A stretch of DNA of 64,000 bases, from positions 3,534,001-3,598,000 of the forward strand of contig NZ_CP139960.1 of NCBI RefSeq assembly GCF_034424215.1. The letters run 5' to 3'. The translations under genes and the position numbers were made by a program. This document shows, in pieces, positions 36,110 to 44,334 of this stretch. Source of the DNA: Niabella yanshanensis. Lineage in GTDB: Bacteria > Bacteroidota > Bacteroidia > Chitinophagales > Chitinophagaceae. Within the stretch, counting starts at the first letter, position 1. Each line of letters opens with the position of its first letter. The notes beneath the pieces were generated by a model. It was not told the DNA's origin and did no database searches. It saw only the letters and a list, made by a program, of their open reading frames with translations.

Positions 36110-37171
36110 TCATTTTCTCTTATTTTTTATATTTTTTACAAATTTGTCTGCGGCCAGGGGGCTAACGCCAAAAACATAGGTGTTGCCCTGAGCGAACGGC
36201 GCTTTTAATTCAAAGTTTTCATAGGCAATGCCTTCCGGTATGGGTGATTGGCTGGCCCAATAAGTATAGCGGCCATTTACCAGGCCTTCCATTTTTTCGC
36301 TGTAATGGCTGCTATACCAGTATTGTGTTGCCTTTTGCCCGTAGTATTTCCAATGATCGTTAGTGCCGTTTGCATAGATCGCTTCCGATGGGTTTTTCTC
36401 ATCCGGAGCCGCAATAAAATAGGCGCGGCCATTCCTGTCCTTTATAAAGCTGCTTTGGGAGAAATGTGCGTGAGGTGTAAAACCATCCTCCCGGTAATCG
36501 GGCCAAAGCTTTTGCGGGGAAACGGTTCCCGGTTGCAGGTAGAGATTCCGAAGACGTGCATAATTTCCCATAGTTGCTGTAACAATAAAATGCTCAAGAG
36601 CCCTGGAGCCCGGTGCTGCATAAGTGGTGATTTCTACCTCGTAGGGCTGATGTTCATAGAACCGAAGCCTTGTATAAACAGTTGCCCCGTTATCGAACGG
36701 CTCAGAGAATATATAAACTGTCAGCGTTTCTGTTCCGCCTGTTTTTTCAATGATGCCCGTTGCGGGAGCATTTTCCGGGACAGGGGTGGTGCTGAGGGAA
36801 TCGTTAGCGCTCCAGAATCTTTTACCTCTTTGATTGTCGAGTTTACTCATTTCGAGTTCAGAAAGTCCGCGATGGGAATCGCCCTTTACTATAGGTTCGA
36901 ATGCAATGAAGTTCATTACTTCTGCTTCCTTGTGACCTAAATACGGTGTATAGATGCGCAACAATCCTCTTGGGCCGGGGAAGGGCGATAATCCTACCTG
37001 TAACCCTTTGGAATGGCCCCAAACCGGTTGTGCAGGTGTACCCTGAGAAGGGCGTACCCATTTTGTTCCTTTTTGGGGCGTTGCCAGCTCTTTCCAGTTC
37101 TGTGCACCCGCCGCTGCATAAACGAGTAAAAAACAGATGCAGGAGATCAATACCGTATACAATTTCTTCAT
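36110..37171 (-). CDS. Secreted protein of unknown function in PUL 2
   Basis: I do not recognise this family with confidence. The 353-residue product (ATG 37171, chosen over 37183 because it starts a normal MKKLYTV signal) has a signal peptide cleaved at AGAQ. The body is beta-rich with conserved-looking aromatic and charged blocks: MNFIAFEPIVKG, RGLSELEMSKLD, GKRFWSAND, TATMGNYARLRNLYL, WPDYREDGFTPHAHF, and ATQYWYSSHYSEKM, which suggest a jelly-roll or polysaccharide-lyase-like fold acting on or binding glycan. It is the first gene of the PUL and is followed by SusC, SusD and DUF4185. A LacI-type operator pair lies upstream. Confidence 0.6.
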   Translation of the reverse strand: MKKLYTVLISCICFLLVYAAAGAQNWKELATPQKGTKWVRPSQGTPAQPVWGHSKGLQVGLSPFPGPRGLLRIYTPYLGHKEAEVMNFIAFEPIVKGDSHRGLSELEMSKLDNQRGKRFWSANDSLSTTPVPENAPATGIIEKTGGTETLTVYIFSEPFDNGATVYTRLRFYEHQPYEVEITTYAAPGSRALEHFIVTATMGNYARLRNLYLQPGTVSPQKLWPDYREDGFTPHAHFSQSSFIKDRNGRAYFIAAPDEKNPSEAIYANGTNDHWKYYGQKATQYWYSSHYSEKMEGLVNGRYTYWASQSPIPEGIAYENFELKAPFAQGNTYVFGVSPLAADKFVKNIKNKRK

Positions 37172-37392
37172 ATGGGCTATCAAACTTTTTTATTATAGAT
37201 GCAATCCACGGCCTATTCAAACCTGGCGAAAGGTTTTACTCCAACACAATCGCTTAACGCCGTTTGCCGGTTGTTGGGCAACAGCTTTGAAGCTGTGCCT
37301 TATGCGTGTCCAGACCAGGAAGAAAGATTCAATAACTTGTTATGCGGCTGGATTCTATTTTCACACCAATCGTTTCAAACACATTGCAAATG

Positions 37393-37408
37393 GCTTAATC
37401 GTTTAAGC
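37393..37408. promoter_or_regulatory. Second LacI-type operator copy in the PUL 2 leader
   Basis: GCTTAATCGTTTAAGC is a 16-bp palindrome with one mismatch pair and the same half-site (GCTTAAAC) as the copy in the promoter. Centres are 64 bp apart, about six helical turns, which would allow a tetrameric repressor to loop DNA. Confidence 0.55.
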
Positions 37409-37446
37409 AATTCTTAAAAAAAATATGTTTCAAGCAAAACGCGATA

Positions 37447-37479
37447 CAAAAATAGTGCTTAAACGTTTAAATAGCCAAA
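37447..37479 (-). promoter_or_regulatory. Promoter of PUL 2
   Basis: Read on the minus strand, TTTG at 37479-37476 and TATTTTTG at 37454-37447 are separated by 21 bp, a full match to the Bacteroidota -33/-7 pattern. The first gene starts at 37171, so the leader would be about 270 nt. Confidence 0.65.
37457..37472. promoter_or_regulatory. LacI-type operator inside the PUL 2 promoter
   Basis: GCTTAAACGTTTAAAT contains the perfect palindrome TTAAACGTTTAA with a central CG, as in LacI/GalR-family sites. It fills the spacer between the -33 and -7 boxes, a position for direct repression. Confidence 0.6.
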
Positions 37480-37557
37480 TTTTTAGGCTTAAAAATTAAA
37501 ATTGGCCCGGGATGCCTTGGGTAAGTACTATATCGGACTTGTAACAGGCGGGTGATA

Positions 37558-37960
37558 TTAACGATGCCCCTGTTGATAGCCGGGCTGATGGAACGACTGC
37601 AATTGCTCACTGAAGGAGCCGCCGTAAATTCTTACGCTGTTTGTAAAAGAAGCGTCTTTAGGATAACCCGGCCTTTGGTGACGAATACCTGTACAATAGG
37701 AAAAGGCTACCGTAAATAACTGACGGATAAATTTGATGAATCAGGCGGAGCAATGACGTACTTAAATGCCATGTGAGATCGTAAGGTGTTATGATGTATA
37801 CACACAGGTACGCCCCCAAAGTACCTGATAACATCAGTACGATTCCTGATGTCAGCTGGCGTGGACAAACCACCAGTATGGCAAAAGACAGTATCATTAA
37901 TAATGGGGAACTGATCGTATTTTCATTATACGACAACTTGGCGTTATGATGCTCATACAA
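37558..37960 (-). pseudogene. Remnant of the C-terminal end of a glycosyltransferase-39-like membrane protein
   Basis: An open stretch 37658-37960 encodes hydrophobic helices (LLMILSFAILVVC; GIVLMLSGTLGAYLCVYII) followed by TPYDLTWHLSTSLLRLIHQIYPS, which I recognise as typical of the C-terminus of GT39/ArnT-like multi-span glycosyltransferases in Bacteroidota. No N-terminal part exists. After the stop near 37660 a coding-like stretch continues in another frame (GYPKDASFTNSVRIYGGSF) to a TAA at 37558-37560, so a frameshift is likely. The family call is from memory of the motif only. Confidence 0.45.
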
Positions 37961-38223
37961 AAGATGCCATGAAAATTATTGAGACTACAACAAAAGATGC
38001 AGCGCAACAGTATATGATCAGTAACGACTGGCTGCTGGAGCCCGCTATCAATTATTATAGAAGAACCCGGGGTCTAAAGCTGGCCCCAGCCGACAGGAGT
38101 GATGTAAAAGCTGATTCTCACTTTATCTAAAAGCTGAATACGGAGCGTTCTGTGAATTTTACATTATTGAAGTCATATGATGACATTCAAAGCAGCTTGT
38201 GGATTCATAAAGAGACCCTGTAG
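37915..38223 (+). pseudogene. Remnant of a glycosyltransferase-like protein, C-terminal part with internal stop
   Basis: The frame from 37915 reads WRYDAHTKDAMKIIE, then DWLLEPAINYYRRTRGLKL and APADRSD, hits a TAA at 38129-38131 and continues coding-like (NTERSVNFTLLKSYDDIQ) to TAG at 38221-38223. The pattern resembles the soluble C-terminal segment of Bacteroidota membrane glycosyltransferases. There is no start or upstream domain. It lies back to back with the minus-strand remnant, so the site probably arose from deletion plus inversion. Confidence 0.45.
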
Positions 38224-38307
38224 CGGAAAATTTCCGGTTTAGGTACCCCGGTTATTTGTTTTATGAAGATCGTTGCAATAACAACCGTTTTGAAAGGCCT
38301 TCCATAC

Positions 38308-38315
38308 TATCTTTG
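38308..38315 (+). promoter_or_regulatory. -7 box of the rhomboid operon
   Basis: TATCTTTG lies 4 nt before the ATG at 38320. This suggests a leaderless transcript and that the longer frame start (38263) is wrong. Confidence 0.55.
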
Positions 38316-38319
38316 TCAC

Positions 38320-38967
38320 ATGAGTTTTAATTACAGGCCTGCAGAAAAATTTCCGCCGGCAGTTAAGAACCTGATCCTGATTAATGTGTTGGTTTGGGTG
38401 GCCCAGTTACTTTACGACCCTAAATATGGCCTTACTGCCAAAATTGGTCTGTGGCCGGTAAGTGACGAACGTTTTCGCCCCTGGCAGTTGATTACCCATA
38501 TGTTTGCGCACGCCTCCTATAATACCAATATAATTGGAGAAACCACAGGCATTGTTTTCTATCATATCCTTTTTAATATGTTTGCCTTGTGGATGTTTGG
38601 GCGCATTTTAGAAAATGTATGGGGGGCCAGGCGATTTTTAATTTTTTACATGATATGCGGCCTGGGAGCAGGGTTGGCCCATTTGCTGACAGATTCCAGC
38701 ATGGCGGTAGGCGCTTCGGGAGCGGTATTTGGTATTCTGGTGGCATTCGGGATGACTTTTCCCAATACTGAACTGTATATTATGTTTATCCCCATACCCA
38801 TAAAAGCCAAATGGGCTGTTATCGGACTCATAGCAATCGATCTTTTTGGTGGCATCTACCAGGTGCCCGGTGATAATATTGCGCATTTTGCCCACCTGGG
38901 TGGCGCTGCAACCGGCTTTATTTTGCTGAAAATATGGAACAAAAACAACCGGAGAACGTTATATTAG
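38320..38967 (+). CDS. Rhomboid-family intramembrane serine protease
   Basis: A 215-residue polytopic membrane protein with six predicted helices. It has the catalytic serine in GASGAVFG (loop-helix 4) and the catalytic histidine in HFAHLGGAATG (helix 6), plus the WR-like motif WMFGRILENVWGARRF in loop 1. It should cleave transmembrane substrates in the inner membrane; the substrate is unknown. The ATG at 38320 is preferred over 38263 because a -7 box lies between them. A second rhomboid-like gene begins 3 bp after the stop, followed by an EEP-family gene, so the three probably form an operon. Confidence 0.92.
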   Translation: MSFNYRPAEKFPPAVKNLILINVLVWVAQLLYDPKYGLTAKIGLWPVSDERFRPWQLITHMFAHASYNTNIIGETTGIVFYHILFNMFALWMFGRILENVWGARRFLIFYMICGLGAGLAHLLTDSSMAVGASGAVFGILVAFGMTFPNTELYIMFIPIPIKAKWAVIGLIAIDLFGGIYQVPGDNIAHFAHLGGAATGFILLKIWNKNNRRTLY

Positions 38968-38970
38968 CAA

Positions 38971-39951
38971 ATGCAGGCAGATTGGCTGCAAATTGTAAAA
39001 AGAAGATTATCTATGGCGATTTCAGATAGAGATTATGATTCACGACTTTCTTTCGGAACCAAAATAAACCCGTTAATAGTTCTGATAGGTATTGCCATGA
39101 TCATTTTTGTGGTGCTCACTTTTTTCAGGGGGCTCACTTATTTAAGACTACCCGAGGGAGGAGATGTAACCGGGGTTTTTAATGAAAAAGTATTATGCTG
39201 GTTTGCACTGTCTGGCGATATTTCGAAGGCAATGCTAAAACCCTGGACCATTATAACCTATTCTTTCGCGCACACCAATATCTGGCAATTATTTGCCAGC
39301 ATGATATGGCTTTGGAGCTTCGGATATATATTCGTAGACCTCACAGGTTTCAAAAAGATTGTTCCGGTTTTTTTATATGGAACGATAGCGGGTGCAGTGG
39401 CTTTCCTGGTAGCCAAGAGTTTTCTTCCTGTTGCTCCGCTGGGCACCGGGTATTTTATGGGTGGAGGCCCGGCTGTATTGGCCATTTGTGCAGCAGCAAC
39501 TACTATCAGTCCTAATTATAAGATCTTCCCTATGTTAGGCGGAGGCATTTCGTTGTGGATCCTGGCCATTGTTTACTTAGCTATTGATATGGCAACCCTT
39601 CCGGTTGACAGCCCGGAGACTTATATAGCCCATTTGGCCGGGGCTTTAATGGGGTTCCTATTTATCCTTTTACTAAGAAAGGGTTGGGATGGCAGCGAGT
39701 GGATGAATAATTTATATGATTGGGTATTCAACCTGTTCAACCCCGAAAAGCCGCAGCATCGCAGAAACCAGATTAAATCGACTCTTTTTTATAAGGCTGC
39801 CAAGGCGCCATATTCGAAAACATCCAAACTTACGCAACAAAAACTCGATGAGATCTTAGATAAGATCCATCAACAAGGGTATGATCAATTATCTGAAGAT
39901 GAAAAGGAACTTTTAAAAAGAGCCAGTAATGAAGATTTAAAAGGAAAGTAA
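38971..39951 (+). CDS. Rhomboid-like membrane protein lacking the catalytic serine
   Basis: A 326-residue protein with six helices in the first 235 residues and a charged cytoplasmic tail (about 240-326). It has the rhomboid layout (WRLF-like entry FAHTNIWQLFASMIWLWSFG, HLAGALMGFLF in the last helix), but the serine motif GxSG is replaced by GGGPAV, so no nucleophile is present. This is a rhomboid pseudoprotease that may bind membrane proteins or regulate the active neighbour. The tail ends in a short domain with LTQQKLDEILDKIHQQGYDQLSEDEKELL, which is found after rhomboid-like domains in Bacteroidota. An alternative start is ATG 39013. Confidence 0.85.
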   Translation: MQADWLQIVKRRLSMAISDRDYDSRLSFGTKINPLIVLIGIAMIIFVVLTFFRGLTYLRLPEGGDVTGVFNEKVLCWFALSGDISKAMLKPWTIITYSFAHTNIWQLFASMIWLWSFGYIFVDLTGFKKIVPVFLYGTIAGAVAFLVAKSFLPVAPLGTGYFMGGGPAVLAICAAATTISPNYKIFPMLGGGISLWILAIVYLAIDMATLPVDSPETYIAHLAGALMGFLFILLLRKGWDGSEWMNNLYDWVFNLFNPEKPQHRRNQIKSTLFYKAAKAPYSKTSKLTQQKLDEILDKIHQQGYDQLSEDEKELLKRASNEDLKGK

Positions 39952-40014
39952 AATTTATAGATTCCGCGGGGAATTCTTCTTTTACTTTTCTATCTTCCGG
40001 TTGCAAACTACATC

Positions 40015-41127
40015 ATGGGACTTTTTGCAAGAATAAGCAATCGGGTACTGTTAGTAATAAATAGTATAGTCGTCATGGCCTTTTTATTGGCTTGCCTCAA
40101 CCCGTATATTAATCCAGGGGAGGCTCCGTTGTTGTCGCTGATCAGTCTCGCTTTTCCCTTTTTACTGTTATTGGTTATCGTTTTTCTCATCTGGTGGCTT
40201 CTGGTAAGAAAAAAATGGGCGCTGTTATCCGGTATCGCGTTATTACTGGGTGGTGGCGAGATCACCAGCTTTTTTGCCGTCAACATTTTTAACTCCTTTG
40301 ACGAAAAAAAGGAGAAAGACCATGTACGGGTGGCAACCTGGAATGTTGCCCGGTTCATAGAAATGGTTAAAAACAATAATATGGGTAGCCAAACCCGGTA
40401 TAAGATGCTGAAGCAGATTGGCCAGGTAAATGCTGATATTTTATGTTTCCAGGAATTTTCATCGTCTGTTAGGCATGACTGGTATAACAATATTGTTGCA
40501 GTTGGAAAGGGATTGAACTATCCTTACCATTATTTTTCTCACGAGAAGGATGGCGACAGCCTGTTTAATGGCAGCGTCATATTTAGCCGTTTCCCGATCG
40601 TTGATACGGGAATGGTGCGTTTCCCACGGCCGACTTTACCCGAGGCCCTCGTATTTACGGATATCAAACTGGGTAAAAAGATGATTCGGGTGTATACTAC
40701 TCATTTACAGTCTAACCAGTTCAGAAAGGAAGATCTTTCAAAAATCCAGGAGTTAAAAGGCGTTAAAGGCAATGTTTTGGGGAATGCCCGCTATATATTA
40801 TCCAAGCTGAGTGTGGCCATAACGCACCGCAGCATACAGGCAGATATGATTAGCAGCATCATCAGCAACAGTCCGCACCCGGTTATTTTTTGCGGCGATC
40901 TGAATGATGTTCCCAACTCCTACACCTATAAAACGATCAAGGGCGATATGCAGGATGCCTTTTTGCGGAAAAGCTTTGGGGTGGGGCGTACCTATTCCTC
41001 TTTGTCTCCCACGCTTCGTATCGATTATATTCTTAGTGACAGAAACTTTGGGATAGCGCAGTGCAAGCGAATCACCACTAAGTCATCTGATCACTACATG
41101 GTGGTGGCCGATCTTAAACTTAAATAG
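40015..41127 (+). CDS. Membrane-anchored endonuclease/exonuclease/phosphatase-family protein
   Basis: A 370-residue protein with two or three N-terminal membrane helices (about 10-85) and an EEP (DNase I-like) domain from about 100 to 370. The metal- and phosphate-binding motifs are visible: VATWNVARF, ILCFQEFSS, FCGDLNDVPNSYTY, LRIDYILSD and SSDHYMVVAD. It probably hydrolyses a phosphodiester or phospholipid substrate on the periplasmic face, but the substrate is not known. It follows the two rhomboid genes with a 63-bp gap, an order often conserved in Bacteroidota. Confidence 0.88.
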   Translation: MGLFARISNRVLLVINSIVVMAFLLACLNPYINPGEAPLLSLISLAFPFLLLLVIVFLIWWLLVRKKWALLSGIALLLGGGEITSFFAVNIFNSFDEKKEKDHVRVATWNVARFIEMVKNNNMGSQTRYKMLKQIGQVNADILCFQEFSSSVRHDWYNNIVAVGKGLNYPYHYFSHEKDGDSLFNGSVIFSRFPIVDTGMVRFPRPTLPEALVFTDIKLGKKMIRVYTTHLQSNQFRKEDLSKIQELKGVKGNVLGNARYILSKLSVAITHRSIQADMISSIISNSPHPVIFCGDLNDVPNSYTYKTIKGDMQDAFLRKSFGVGRTYSSLSPTLRIDYILSDRNFGIAQCKRITTKSSDHYMVVADLKLK

Positions 41128-41343
41128 TTTTAAAAACGCCCTGTTCGTCGAAAAAAAGCTTAACTGATCGAAAATCACTGATTTATGAAGAAGGTCCTGT
41201 TTAATTTTGGCGTGCACCAGGCGATTTGAGGTAATAAAAGCAATACATCCCTGGAAAACGTACCAATATCTAATCTACGTACCGGGACTTCAATCCCGGT
41301 TTTTTATTGCCTTAGATATCCGTTATTTTTGCAATCTTTAGAA
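41128..41343 (+). promoter_or_regulatory. Terminator and cysS promoter region
   Basis: A terminator hairpin ACCGGGA (41281-41287) / TCCCGGT (41294-41300) followed by six T ends upstream transcription. A -7 box TATTTTTG at 41324-41331 lies 12 nt before the cysS ATG. Between 41128 and 41280 I see only a 14-codon frame starting ATGAAGAAGGTC near 41184, with no Cys codons, so a leader peptide for cysS is not supported. Confidence 0.65.
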
Positions 41344-42858
41344 ATGTCAGAAGCAATGAGTGCGTTAAAAGTATATAATTCTTTATCAAGGGAAAAAGAG
41401 GTTTTTGAACCGGTTACTCCGGGATATGTGGGTATGTATGTGTGCGGGCCTACCGTGAGTGGAGAAAGTCACCTGGGACATGCAAGGCCTTATGTTACAT
41501 TTGACGTGCTATATCGTTACTTAACTCATTTGGGGTACAAGGTTCGTTATGTTCGTAATATTACCGACGCGGGTCATTTTGAAGAAGAGGGGCGCCAGGC
41601 GGAGGATAAGATATCCAGTAAGGCTGTTCTTGAAAAATTAGAGCCGATGGAGCTGGTACAGAAATATACCAACCTGTTTCATTGGGCGATGCTGCAGTTC
41701 AATAATATTCCACCATCGATTGAGCCTACTGCAACAGGGCATATTGTAGAGCAGATTGAAATGATCAAAAAGCTGATCGCCGAAGGATACGCTTACGAAA
41801 AAAATGGTTCTGTATATTTTGATGTAAAGAAATATGCCGCCAATTACGATTATGGGAAGTTAAGCGGCCGAAAAATAGAGGATCTGCTGGAGAACACACG
41901 TGAACTGGAAGGTCAGGGTGAGAAAAATAATCAGGCTGATTTCGCCCTTTGGAAGGCTGCGCCGCCACAGCATATCATGCGCTGGCAAAGTCCATGGGGG
42001 GAAGGTTTCCCAGGCTGGCATATAGAGTGCTCGGCTATGGCCACCAAGTATCTGGGGAAGGAGTTTGATATACATGGAGGAGGAATGGACCTGCAGTTTC
42101 CTCACCACGAAAGTGAGATTGCACAAAGTACTATTTGCAATAACACGGCGCCGGTTAAGTATTGGATGCACAACAATATGATTACCATCAATGGCCGCAA
42201 AATGGGAAAAAGCTACAACAATGTAATTAAACTTACTGAATTGTTTAGCGGCGATCATCCTTTGCTAACCCAGGCATTTCACCCGATGGTGGTAAGGTTC
42301 TTTATTTTGCAAAGCCAGTATCGTAGTACGCTCGATTTCAGCAACGAAGCATTACATGCCTCTGAAAAAGGGCTGAAAAGATTATGGGAAGCATATGAAA
42401 ACCTGATCAGGCTCCAATCACGAAGCAATGAATTGGCTGCAGATGCAGGCGACAAAGAATTGGATCAGAAGGTGAGTAAACTTGTGGACGAGTTTGATGA
42501 GTTTATGAATGACGACATCAACACGGCTAAAGTGCTGGCGAATATGTTTGAACTGGCTCCTGTTATCAATGGTATCAAAGACAAGGTAGTAAATATAACA
42601 GCTTTATCGATCAATACTTTTAATAAGTTGCAAGCTCAGTTGAAGGTTTACCTGGAAGATATCTTCGGGCTGAAAGGAGTGTCGGCTGCTGATAACGAAA
42701 AGCTTAAAGATGTAATGCAGGTTCTTATTGATATACGCCGGGAAGCCCGTAGCCGGAAGGACTTTGTAACCTCGGACTCGATACGCAATCAACTGGCGCG
42801 GATTGGCATTACGCTTAAAGACGAAAAAGACGGAACCGTTAACTGGAATGTTGAATAG
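41344..42858 (+). CDS. cysS: Cysteine-tRNA ligase
   Basis: Class I aminoacyl-tRNA synthetase that charges tRNA-Cys. Signature HIGH is SHLGHAR and KMSKS is KMGKS; zinc ligands are the Cys in VCGPTV and the ECSAM / HHESEIAQS cluster. The DALR/helix-bundle tail with [23 protein letters not shown] matches the family. The start is taken as ATG 41344, as the frame can be extended only to a TTG at 41329 that overlaps the -7 box; a further ATG at 41356 is possible. Length of about 504 residues is normal. Confidence 0.96.
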   Translation: MSEAMSALKVYNSLSREKEVFEPVTPGYVGMYVCGPTVSGESHLGHARPYVTFDVLYRYLTHLGYKVRYVRNITDAGHFEEEGRQAEDKISSKAVLEKLEPMELVQKYTNLFHWAMLQFNNIPPSIEPTATGHIVEQIEMIKKLIAEGYAYEKNGSVYFDVKKYAANYDYGKLSGRKIEDLLENTRELEGQGEKNNQADFALWKAAPPQHIMRWQSPWGEGFPGWHIECSAMATKYLGKEFDIHGGGMDLQFPHHESEIAQSTICNNTAPVKYWMHNNMITINGRKMGKSYNNVIKLTELFSGDHPLLTQAFHPMVVRFFILQSQYRSTLDFSNEALHASEKGLKRLWEAYENLIRLQSRSNELAADAGDKELDQKVSKLVDEFDEFMNDDINTAKVLANMFELAPVINGIKDKVVNITALSINTFNKLQAQLKVYLEDIFGLKGVSAADNEKLKDVMQVLIDIRREARSRKDFVTSDSIRNQLARIGITLKDEKDGTVNWNVE

Positions 42859-42860
42859 CT

Positions 42861-42887
42861 CTATAGTTAATGGACCATGGACTATAG
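42861..42887. repeat. Short inverted repeat after cysS
   Basis: CTATAGT (42861-42867) and ACTATAG (42881-42887) flank a CCATGG palindrome. It lies just before the ABC permease start. Confidence 0.5.
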
Positions 42888-42896
42888 ACTTTGATA

Positions 42897-44183
42897 ATGT
42901 ACAAACTCTGGGTAACTATAAAAAAGGACTGGCGTATTCTTACGCGTGATAAGGTAGGGCTTACCCTGATGTTTGTAATGCCCATTGTTTTAGCTATTGT
43001 AATTACAACCGTACAAAACAGCACGTTTGAACTGGTAAATGATAAAAAAGTACCGCTACTGCTGCTAAACAAAGATGAGGGCGTTGCGGGTAAAGAACTG
43101 GAGACTACGCTGGAGAAAGGTGGTATGTTTACCATTAAGAAGCTATCTGCCGGGCAGGATGAGGCGGCGCTGAAACAAAGATTACAGGACAAGGATGCTT
43201 TGCTGGGACTGGTGATTCCATCTAAATATACTACCGATGTGATGGCGAAATCGGAAGATGTGGCGGGGCGGGCTTTACAGTCGGTAGCGGTTAGCACAGA
43301 TAGTACTTCGGGTGCAAACTTGCCTTCATCAGCGTCTGTTGTCTTGTTTTATCACCCTGTGTTGCAGGCTTCCTTCAGGCAGGGAATAGATGGGGCTTTG
43401 AATAGTGTATTGCAGATTGTACAAAGCAAATATATTGTCAGGCAGTTGTACAGCGCCATCAACGATTCGGCAGCTATACCCACCGATCTGGAACAGCAGA
43501 TATTGACCAATCAGACGCCCATACAACAATTGTCTGTATCAAAGGATGGAGGTCATGTTATTGTAAATGCCACCCAGCATAATATTCCCGCATGGACTGT
43601 ATTTGCTATGTTCTTTATTGTAATATCATTAGGTGCCAGTATTGTAAGGGAAAAGAACAGTGGTAGCTTTATGCGGCTGAAAACCATGCCTACCTCTATC
43701 ACGTTGGCAATGATATCCAAGCAGATAGCTTACGTGGTGATCACTATTATACAAGCCCTGGTTATTTTCTCTATAGGTAAATGGATCTTCCCGATGATTG
43801 GATTACCGGGCCTGGATTTCCCTCACGATAAAGCAAGCCTTTTGCTGGTCATTATTTTATGTGGATGGTGTGCAGCCAGCTTTGCCATTATGATTGGCGT
43901 ATTTGCCAAAACCCAGGAGCAGAGCAACGGAATTGGGGCTGTAACTATTGTTTTGTTTGCCGCAGTAGGAGGTTTATTGGTACCTTCATTTGCCATGCCG
44001 CAATCTATGCAGGGATTGATGCGTATTTCTCCTCTGCACTGGTGCCTGGAAGCTTTTTATGGCTTGTTCCTCGAAGGAGGAGCGCTAAAAGACATCTTTA
44101 CCATATTGATCCCCACACTCGTTATGATTGTTTTATTTCAGTTGATTGCACATTGGGGAATGAAGAGACAGGGATTGGTATAG
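42897..44183 (+). CDS. ABC-2 type transporter permease
   Basis: A 428-residue membrane protein with one N-terminal helix (VGLTLMFVMPIVLAIVI, about 22-40), a large periplasmic loop (about 45-235) and five C-terminal helices (about 240-425), the layout of the ABC-2/YhgE-type export permeases. The frame can extend to TTG 42891, but ATG 42897 gives MYKLWVTIKKDW, a typical start. The conserved IVREKNSGSFMRLKTMP segment and HWCLEAFYGLF near the end fit drug- or polysaccharide-export permeases. No ATP-binding gene lies within the window nearby; an ATPase must be encoded elsewhere. The cargo is unknown. Confidence 0.85.
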   Translation: MYKLWVTIKKDWRILTRDKVGLTLMFVMPIVLAIVITTVQNSTFELVNDKKVPLLLLNKDEGVAGKELETTLEKGGMFTIKKLSAGQDEAALKQRLQDKDALLGLVIPSKYTTDVMAKSEDVAGRALQSVAVSTDSTSGANLPSSASVVLFYHPVLQASFRQGIDGALNSVLQIVQSKYIVRQLYSAINDSAAIPTDLEQQILTNQTPIQQLSVSKDGGHVIVNATQHNIPAWTVFAMFFIVISLGASIVREKNSGSFMRLKTMPTSITLAMISKQIAYVVITIIQALVIFSIGKWIFPMIGLPGLDFPHDKASLLLVIILCGWCAASFAIMIGVFAKTQEQSNGIGAVTIVLFAAVGGLLVPSFAMPQSMQGLMRISPLHWCLEAFYGLFLEGGALKDIFTILIPTLVMIVLFQLIAHWGMKRQGLV

Positions 44184-44204
44184 GTTGAGCTATTGTTGAC
44201 AGTT

Positions 44205-44318
44205 GGCAGATGACAGATTAGTAGTTAGCGACTAATTGCAACATTAGGAGTTGAAAATTTATCTTTTACTTATTATCCCCTGTTTTATTTGTTGAGTATT
44301 TTTTATCTGTCATCTGCC
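44205..44318. repeat. 14-bp perfect inverted repeat between ABC permease and lipoprotein gene
   Basis: GGCAGATGACAGAT (44205-44218) recurs exactly as its complement ATCTGTCATCTGCC (44305-44318), spaced 86 bp. It could form a long hairpin. The flanking words (CAGTTGGCAG, TAGTTAGCGACTAA) look iterated. It lies at the 3' ends of two convergent genes and may stop transcription. Confidence 0.65.
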
Positions 44319-44334
44319 CTCCGTCCTCTGTACG

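Noticed and set aside
36248-36940. Long plus-strand frame of 230 codons
   Set aside because: It lies fully antisense to the secreted PUL 2 protein, which has a signal peptide and conserved-looking blocks. The antisense product is low-complexity and has no domain.
37199-37417. Plus-strand 72-codon frame upstream of PUL 2
   Set aside because: It overlaps the predicted leader and an operator of the minus-strand operon and has no recognisable features.
41184-41228. 14-codon leader peptide before cysS
   Set aside because: It has no Cys codons and is separated from cysS by a terminator and a separate promoter, so attenuation is not supported.
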